DNA of 64,000 nt from Mesocentrotus franciscanus. Its lineage: Eukaryota > Echinodermata > Echinoidea > Camarodonta > Strongylocentrotidae. The position numbers were made by a program, and so were the translations under genes. The stretch is from the NCBI GenBank assembly GCA_037976565.1, contig CP137666.1, forward strand, positions 6,904,597 to 6,968,596, read 5' to 3'. Positions 56,633 through 64,000 of this stretch are shown piece by piece (the first letter of the stretch is position 1; each line of letters begins with the position of its first letter). Under the pieces are notes generated by a model. It worked only from the letters and a program-made list of their open reading frames with translations, was not told where the DNA came from and made no database searches.

Positions 56633-56676
<44 letters not shown>

Positions 56677-56959
56677 CTGACTACTACTACTACTATACTA
56701 TATTCTGCTGCTACCATTATCATTATTATTAGTAGTAGTAGTACATATTGTAGTAGTAGTTGTTGTACTAGTAGTAGTATGTAGTAGTATGAGTAGAATA
56801 CGGAGTTATAGTGGTATTATTACTATTATTATTTAGATGTAAGCATATACCGCCTATCGAAGAAAATCCTGATTTGCATCTATTTAGGCTATACCCACAG
56901 CTTTTTCAAAATCAAACCTGAAAACGATGCCAGAACATTCTGAACGACATTATTCACAG

Positions 56960-57577
56960 GAGATAGATATTATGTTTACCCACTTGTGACGCCATTCGAC
57001 GGAATGACGTCACTTAGCGACGACAGCATATTAATGACCCTGCGGCTGGACTGCTCTCGCCCAGGGCAATGGTTTTCTTTTTATTTTCTTCTTTTGAAGC
57101 TTACGCCTTGCAAAAAGTCTACGCTGTAGTTATTATTTTTTCGGTGTGGTTTTTTCGAGCTGAATCTATTTCCGCTTTCTGAGTTGCTGGCGCTAGAGTG
57201 CTATGCTGCACGGGGTATTGCCTGCTGCGGTGACTTTTGCCTAAATTTACCTCTTGTTTCTCACTTTACTCGTTACCGGTAATTTCAAACGAGCTAAAGT
57301 GAGGGTATCACCAGAGAATTAATTATATAATCCCAGAGAATTGTCTGATTTGGATGTTTTTAGTGAAGGCGTTGCCTCCAAAGCCTTGGGTTGTCGACGG
57401 CACGTTACTCGGATTCTACACCGTTACATCGGGCGTTCTCTTCCTTGCTGTTTCGCTGTAGAGGTCTACGGAGTACGCGGAAGCTCGGAGAGACTCTCAG
57501 CTCAGTGTACTGATATTTGTATCTTGTCTAGGTACTTGTTGTCGTTGTAAATTGGTGGGTCAGTTCGGCCGTGAGGG
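56960..57577 (+). promoter_or_regulatory. Possible promoter and non-coding first exon
   Basis: This stretch is less AT-rich than its surroundings. It contains the perfect CRE TGACGTCA (about 57004-57022 region), then CpG-containing sequence and ends at a strong donor (GAGGG|GTAAGTGA, GT at 57578). The open frame at 57341-57550 has no ATG start and no recognised similarity. If this is a 5' UTR exon, the rest of the gene would be beyond the window, across a repeat-filled intron. Confidence 0.3.
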
Positions 57578-57827
57578 GTAAGTGATTAATTGATTTGTTG
57601 TAGATAAATTCTAAAAGTTTGAGAGTGAAAGATATTGAAGTTTGAAGTTACAATTTGATATCATTCATTGCAATATTTCCAATGTCTCAATTCAAACTCA
57701 AAGTTAATTGTTACTCTCACTTCTTCAGCACTAAACTGGTACCGTTTACGTTAGGTAATTGAACTACATGTACGAGCTAGGGCTAGGTTGTGCAAATTTG
57801 ACCTCTCACTTGAGTTTTATGTAGTTG

Positions 57828-59300
57828 CAGAGGTGGCCCTCCTGGGGGCAGGGGGCACAGTACCCTCCCACTTTTTCAAACACCCCAAAAGTGCCCCTTT
57901 TTACATTGAAAAAGTGCCCCTTTAACTTTGTAAGGAGTGCCCCTTTTTACATAGGAATAGTGCCCCTTTAACTTTCACAAGTGCTCTTATTAATTTGTAA
58001 AAGTGCCCCTTCCCCTTTTCAACTCTGATAAGTGCCCCTTTTATTTGGACACGTGCCCCTTTTACTTCGACAAGTTCCCATTTTCCTTGCAATAAGTGTC
58101 CATTTCCATTCTCATAAGGGCACTTTTTAATCTCTAGTAAGTGCCCCTTTTCAGGTACAAGAAGTGCCTCCTTTCAGTTTTGATAAATGCCCCCTTCACC
58201 TCTGATAATTGCCCTATTCAAATCTGAGAGGTGCCTCTTTTACTTTGACAAGTGCCCCTTTTCCTTTGTAAAAAGGGCCCCTTTTCCTTTTATTCACATG
58301 TGTGCCCCTTTTCCTTTCTAATAAGTGCCCCTTTTCCTAATGATAAGTGCTCCATTAAAAAAGAGCCCCTTCCCCTTCTCATAAGTGCCCCCTTCACTTC
58401 AGATAAGTGCCCCCTTCACCTCCGATAAATGCCCCCTTTAAAATCTGACCGGTGCCCATTTTCTTTCTTGTATTATAAGTGCCCCTTTTCATATCTGGTC
58501 ATTGCCCCTTTTCAGGTGCGATAAGTGCCTCTTTTCACCTCTGATAATTTCCCTTTTAACAATGATAGTTACGTGCCCCTTTTCCTTTCTAATAAGGGAC
58601 AAATCCCCCTTTTCATAAATGCCCCTATCAAAATCTGATGGGGGCCCCTTTTCCGTTGACAAATGCCCGTTTCCTATTCTCATGACTGACTTTTTTCATC
58701 CCTGGCGAGTGCCTGTTTTTTGAGGGTGTAATAAGTGCCCCATTTTCACCTCTGATAATTACTCTTTGTACTTTGACACATGCTCCTTTTCTTTTCCGAT
58801 AAGTGTCCCCTTTTCCTCTCATCATTAAACGCACCCCTAATTTCAAGCGACTAAGAGCAATTTCCCCCAAAGCTCGCTTGCTACGCTCGCACGCATCTAT
58901 AGATGATATAGATGATAGATAGATGATACATATCAAAGGTCTTTTCAGTCTTCCGTTGTGAGAATGTGTTTATAACCCCATCAGAATTGTTTTTTTTTTT
59001 CCTCTTTATAAGATGTAATTTGTCGCACTGCGACCTTCGCTCGCTCGCAAATAAATTTTAAGACCATCGCACCAAACTGCAAAGTATGATGCTTAAGCAA
59101 TTTCTTGTATGGTGTATAAAGTGAAACAAATATTGAAACCATCCCTGATAATGTAATCACAATGTAGGGGTATATATCAATGTCTAAAAAAATTATATAT
59201 TTTCGCTTTGAGATTTCCCTTTGTAGGTGCCCTTTTTTCCAGAAAGTGCCCTTTTTTCTTGGTGCCCCCCCCCACTTTGGAAGTCGCTCAGCGGTCCCAG
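57828..59300. mobile_element. Non-autonomous hAT-like element, copy B, 1473 bp
   Basis: Starts CAGAGGTGGCCCTCC and ends GCTCAGCGGTCCCAG (mutated from the CCCCTG end of copy A). It is flanked by perfect 8-bp duplications TGTAGTTG (57820-57827 and 59301-59308). Aligns with copy A through both the AGTGCCCCTTTT array and the unique 3' part. The array is about 130 bases shorter, lacking several units. Confidence 0.92.
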
Positions 59301-60165
59301 TGTAGTTGTAATTGTGTAAAGATCATCAGAGCAATTAAGGCATTTATATCTAATAAAGTAACTAATACTGAGACGGTAATAGTCTAATTAGTTAGTGACA
59401 GTATTGTCATGTCATGATTGTGGTAAACTACTGTACACTGTAGCAACTGGCATAGCCAGATTAATTTTTGTTGAATGGGGTGGGGGATGGTTGGGGCCCC
59501 TTGTGCCTCCCTGGATAAACCTGGGTATAGCTTTTGGATTTATATACATGTTTTGTAAGTAAATTTAATAAGTGCTCTGTCAGTTCAAGCCCTATCACGG
59601 ACAATACATTTTAGGTTAGATGTACTGTAGCATGTTTCTAGGCTTTTTATTTCGTTTTCATGTGGACATTTTTAAAAGTATTTTACACCATTCCATATTT
59701 GCTCTTTTTCCATTTTCTTTTCACCCAGCTATGACAAAGTGTACAAATTTCAAAACAAAGTCAGATGATTTTGAAAAAAAAATTATCTTATGAATTACAT
59801 TAATTAAAAGGTGCACCAGATCGAACATGTTGTCCTTATATTTTTTAATTATTATTATCATTATTATTAAGTATTTTTTTTTGTTTTTTTGTTTTGGCGT
59901 CACCTGTGCCTTAGAGGCGAAAAGCAATCTGAATCACTGCAACCCTCGGGTCTCTCCTCCCGGTATGACTGATTGGGGATGTGTGCTGTAGGTGGACCAC
60001 TACACCGGGGGTTCCCCCTACTCTTATACGAATAGTGCAGTGGGTTCTTAACGTGCAAAGGTGGTGACTCTCCTCTAAACAGGGCCTCAATTTAACATCC
60101 TATCAGAGGGACAGAGTGTTTTCCACTTAACTTAGCCTGCGTCCATGAAACAGTGTAGGGGCACG
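59301..60165. repeat. Intergenic with a conserved-looking dispersed repeat remnant
   Basis: 59301-59880 shows nothing. From 59895 to 60165 the sequence GGGGATGTGTGCTGTAGGTG, GACCACTACACCGGGGG, GTGCAGTGGGTTCTTAACGT, GTGGTGACTCTCC, CATCCTATCAGAGGGACAGA resembles a type of dispersed repeat body seen in several marine invertebrates. The identification is from general recollection. It abuts the MITE at 60166. Confidence 0.3.
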
Positions 60166-60703
60166 TTAAAGATACTATGTCCCTTTTGCAGCCAACATCA
60201 AATTCTGTAGAACTTTGCAGGAATTATGAATATGTATATGCTATCTGTGAAATTTAAACATTAGCAGTGTCCTAATATTCAAATTATGCAAGGAAACCCG
60301 TTTACTTGCTAGACTTCACTGTCAGACACTATTGAGTGACTGACTGGCTTTTTTCATCTTTGGTAATAACATACTTAAAATGAGCTGTAAAGGGTACATG
60401 AGCATTTGTCTACATCAATAACCCACTATTTGTAATGGTCAAAATTAAACTGATTGAATCTTTGCGCAGCATAAAACGTACGACCATTCGGTACAATGGT
60501 CTGAAAAATCAGACTATCACTTACTGGCTCTATAGCTCCTAAGTCAATTCAACAACTAATAGTCGTTATTTTCCTACTTAAAGACATTTTCAAGCCCCCC
60601 CCCTTTTTTTAGGGAAGTTCTAAATTAGTATTGTCTTTCATATGCCGTTGAAATTTAACCTTTTCACTTTTTTGGCCTGCAAATGGAACATAGTACCTTT
60701 AAC
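60166..60703. mobile_element. MITE with TTAAAG-TACTATGTCCC termini, copy 2
   Basis: Left TTAAAGATACTATGTCCCTT and right GGAACATAGTACCTTTAA are inverted, with TTAA at both outer edges. Interior as in copy 1 at 52328-52843. Confidence 0.85.
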
Positions 60704-60946
60704 ACACAACGCAGGCTTCAGTCATTTGACCTGGATAATTTAACCCTGTGAGCACCAAGCCTGGGACAACTTATTTTGAAGTCTATGCCAAATGAATGAA
60801 GGATACTCTGATTTATTTGTTTAATATTGCATGGTTTCTAAGTGTAATGGCTTCTCAATAATTCTCAGTATTCAACCTCCATTGTCTGGGTTTTCAATTA
60901 GCGTTTTTCTACAGGATTTCTAATGCCATCATTTTCAGGACATTTC

Positions 60947-61243
60947 CAGGGGGGTGTTTCACAAAGACTAAGATTGACTTTAAGTTGGACTTAAGTATAA
61001 CAGGCCGTTCATGCCACTGTTTGCTCTTACCATTTTCCGGCATTTGTCTTTCAAGGGACGTACAAATCGTGGTCTCAAATCTACAGAGTTTACATTTTTT
61101 GATAGTTCATTATTGAAGGAAAAAATATTATCTAAAGATTATAATTTAGAGACCAATGGTGGTAGCAACCAATGGCATGAACGGCCTGCTATACTTAAGT
61201 CCAACTTAAAGTCGATCTTAGTCTTTGTGAAACACGCCCCTGG
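60947..61243. mobile_element. MITE with GGGGTGTTTCACAAAGACTA termini, copy 2
   Basis: Same ends as 55073-55322 (AGATTGACTTTAAGTTGGAC at the left, GTCCAACTTAAAGTCGATCT at the right). The interior, including GGGACGTACAAATCGTG and ATTATTGAAGGAAAAAATAT, matches copy 1 in inverted orientation, as expected of a symmetric fold-back element inserted the other way round. An extra inner inverted pair AACAGGCCGTTCATGCCA / TGGCATGAACGGCCTG lengthens the stem. Confidence 0.9.
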
Positions 61244-62174
61244 TATGCTCATCTGTGGAAACAAACTATAATTGGATAATAACGGTAATGAAATAGTGTA
61301 TCCGTCTCCAGAGGTGGATTTTTCCTGGCACACTCACCTTCTCAGTTCTTTAGAAACATTTCTGGACTTAAATGTTAACATACATACATACATGTACATG
61401 TACATGTAGGTCATGTGACACATAACATTTCTACAATGTACGTGCAGTGTCCACTTTCCAGACATCCAGCAAACCTGCTAAAGTCTTAACTGCGTTCTGT
61501 AGAAACAGACTGGTAAAATTCCAATAAGGATTACTTTCTTGGTTTATTCCATGTGTACAAACCGTTCCTTTTTGGATAAAAACGAAGTTCCACACACTTA
61601 CTTAACACAAATACCACCACCAAATACCACAAATACCCTACTCTGGTAAACTGAAATGTGTGTAAACAAGTTTAACTTATCTCATTTGTAAATATATAAG
61701 CTATTTGGAGTGTTTTCAATAGGCAAACAGCTGAATACTCGGATGTTTACAAAGTTCTTTACTGAGATAAATGTTGCATTCCTGTTTTGATTTTCATCTT
61801 ATTCTTACAGTATTACCAGTGATTCATTTCCATTCTTTTTGTACATGTATTGATAGAGTATGAGGTAAATTCAAATGCATTATATAGGCCCTACAGGATG
61901 TGAGCAAATTGCCTTTCTCCCTTGGAATTATTGTTGATATACCCGAATAAGCTTGACAGCTGAAAAATAAACCTTCTTCCAGGAATAAGCTTTTAAGTTA
62001 TGATTTTTCTAGCTTACTGGCACATCACTTTGTTGTTTCCAAAGATTAAACATGACATAATATATACACACGTATGTAGGCAGTGTCTAGGCACATACTG
62101 TAACATGTTGCAAAGTTTGCAATAGTTTTTTTTGTGAAGTAAGTCACTTATATTTCCTTCCAAAAAGTCTTCAT
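61244..62174. other. Intergenic, nothing recognised
   Basis: AT-rich, with a short CATACATACATGTACATGTA run at about 61380-61408. No exon recognised. Confidence 0.45.
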
Positions 62175-63090
62175 CAGGCGCATTTATACTGTCAAATACC
62201 TCATTTTGAAAAATCGTGATTTTTCGTGCACCCGTTTACACTTGTGCCGAAACATTACCGACTGAGCTGCTCAGCGATCTTTTGGCGTGTTTTGGTTGGT
62301 AATGCGCATGCGCGGTCTTCCCAATACAAAATGCTCGATCCATACACAGCGAGTCCAGCACAACAGTCATGCACGTATAACGGTACGCGTGTGACTACAT
62401 GGACTACATGTTGCCGCACGTACCTCTACATATGGGACTACATACGCTTCCGTGAATGTTTCGCCATGGGTTCGTTGATGACATTGCCTTCGATTTATTC
62501 CCGAAACAACCGTGGGACATAGAATTATGAGAAGATATTTGGGAGAGAGCTTTGATATACTTTGACTTATCACGTACGAAAGTATCGATCTGGTGTAATG
62601 ACGGAAAATATGAAAAATACTGAAATATTTTCAGATAAAATGATACAAAAAGATTGCGCTTTGTTTCGCTCAGTTTTCGCATATTAAAACAGGGTTTGAC
62701 AACTTTTTGCAATATTTATGAGTTAGAACAACTCTTCTTCTTCCATTTGACATTTTAATCATTTCATTTGGTGGTTTCTAAAGCGAGATTTTACAGTTTA
62801 GCTGAGACTCTTTCGTAGCGGTTCAGTGTAAACAAGTTGTTTACTTTGCGCAAATAGGCTTCAAGGAAGCGAGCCACGCTCCTAAAGTCACGTGACCTAA
62901 AATCGCGATTTTACAAGAGCGAGTTTATACTTGCGAAATACGCCAAAATATGCCAAAAGATCACACTTCGTTTTGGAATGTTTCGGGCTTGGCGTGTTTG
63001 CCGGTAAAGCGTTGTTGCCTTGGTAAACATCGCGGTCAGGCTCCGGTTTGGCATTTTTTGGCGTATTTGGATGACAGTGTAAATGCCCCT
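62175..63090. mobile_element. Inverted-repeat element, ~0.9 kb
   Basis: Left GGCGCATTTATACTGTCAAA and right GATGACAGTGTAAATGCCCC are inverted. Similar shorter pieces recur inside (GTTTACACTTGTGCCGAAA, GCGAGTTTATACTTGCGAAA), and CGCCAAAATATGCC / GGCGTGTTTTGG are mirrored. A GC-rich patch with GTAATGCGCATGCGC at 62300-62315 contains an NRF-1-like motif. No transposase frame. Confidence 0.6.
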
Positions 63091-63206
63091 ATCTACGATA
63101 TTTTTGAAAAGATACACATGGGTAAAAAAAAAACTTGATATCTATATACGATGTTGTGCACACTATACATGTAGTTCCTACATGTATATATACAACATTA
63201 GTAACC

Positions 63207-63567
63207 TTAAAGCCCCTCTAAAGTGTTGGGAGCCCCAAAATTGGATGGCAAAAATTCACTTAAATTGTATCATAATGTGAAAGAGGATGTCATTTAAGAC
63301 ACATTTCTGCAAAGATTTTCAAAACAAATGTGTTTGAAGTCGAATATTGATGAAATAATACAAAATTTAGGTTTTCTGCGTATAACGGAAAACCGAAATT
63401 ATGTATTCTTTTATCAATATTTGTTTTGAAATGCATTTTTTTTGGGGAATCTGTGCAGAAGTGTGTCTTAAATGACATCCTCTTTCACATTATGATACAA
63501 TTTAAGTGAAATTTTGCTTTCAATTTTTTTGCAAATTTGGGGCTCCCAACACTTTGAGGGGCTTTAA
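63207..63567. mobile_element. MITE with TTAAAGCCCCTC termini, copy 2 (nearly full palindrome)
   Basis: TTAAAGCCCCTCTAAAGTGT at the left and ACACTTTGAGGGGCTTTAA at the right. The two halves are complementary almost throughout (AATTCACTTAAATTGTATCA against TGATACAATTTAAGTGAAAT; GGTTTTCTGCG at the axis), giving arms of about 150-170 bases. TTAA occurs at both edges. The copy at 8229-8450 corresponds to about half of it. Confidence 0.9.
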
Positions 63568-64000
63568 CCATTTAGTTTTCATAATATAAATATTTTGTAT
63601 ATCTTTCTTGAACCATGAACAAGTTGCCTCTGTCAGAAACACTGTTGTATGCATGTATTTTGTGGATTCATCAAGCAAATCATATCACATGGTGGCATCA
63701 AATCAAGAAATAAACAAAACAGATAAGATTATCTGCTTGTTGGATAGATCGAATGTGACATTTGTCAAGTTTCTATTGATTTGCTCTGAGCATGAGCTGG
63801 CAAACATGTTGTTAATCTCTCATCACAAACTCTCCATTCTTTGTGACAGGTTATTTACCTCAACTCTACTCTGCACATTTGTCCAAAAGGCAGTATGAAA
63901 TTGATTCCTTTTTTATCATTTTTCTCAGATTTTGTGATAATGAGGAGGGGGAGGTTTGATTTTATTTAAAATTTCATATTGTTCTGTACATGTATATACA
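63568..64000. other. Right edge, nothing certain
   Basis: An open frame of about 96 codons exists on the plus strand at 63608-63898, but it lacks recognised motifs and has no ATG at its first codon. It is not called as a gene. Confidence 0.3.

Noticed and set aside
62226..62522. 98-codon plus-strand open frame
   Set aside because: It lies inside the inverted-repeat element 62175-63090, has no motif and is matched by equal open frames on the other strand.

Overview
The window reads as nuclear DNA of an invertebrate deuterostome, most likely an echinoderm and probably a sea urchin. The evidence is indirect: split animal genes with GT-AG introns, an AT-rich background, tRNA-derived SINEs, and many small inverted-repeat transposons. 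The species assignment is inference. Three protein-coding genes and the 3' end of a fourth are well supported. Their exons were assembled by hand from splice sites, reading phase and family motifs.

Left part (1-18200). The last two coding exons of a cytosolic sulfotransferase (+) enter from the left edge. Next is a complete 11-exon methionine synthase reductase gene (MTRR, - strand, 4010-15560), the flavoprotein that re-reduces cobalamin on methionine synthase. It has two oddities: two decayed tandem copies of its terminal exon in the 3' flank, and a one-base reading-frame break in the linker exon. Its introns hold SINEs, MITEs, a long hairpin and a composite tandem repeat. Upstream lie a 150-bp-arm inverted repeat and a helically phased array of four CRE-type TGACGTCA sites just upstream of a small possible first exon.

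Middle part (18200-47900). After about 8 kb of repeats comes the main discovery: an 11-exon gene (+, 26800-47876) encoding a 3129-residue type I membrane protein. Its order is signal peptide, Notch-ligand N-terminal (MNNL-like) module, DSL domain, 67 EGF-like repeats, ZP domain, furin-like site, transmembrane helix and a 26-residue tail ending in a PDZ-ligand-like motif. DSL plus EGF repeats is the Delta/Jagged/Serrate ligand architecture. The fused ZP polymerisation module and the extreme EGF number are not part of any Notch ligand I know. Sixty-five of the EGF repeats sit in one uninterrupted 7.66-kb exon. A single-exon rhodopsin-class GPCR (-, 31282-32526) is nested antisense in its 7.3-kb second intron.

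Right part (47900-64000). I find no recognisable protein gene here. It is a transposon landscape: two near-full-length copies of a non-autonomous hAT-like element built from a degenerate AGTGCCCCTTTT array, both with perfect 8-bp target duplications; a second hAT-like element inserted in a CTA microsatellite; and several MITE families present as pairs, some flanked by TTAA. A possible non-coding first exon with a promoter-like CRE lies near 57000-57577.
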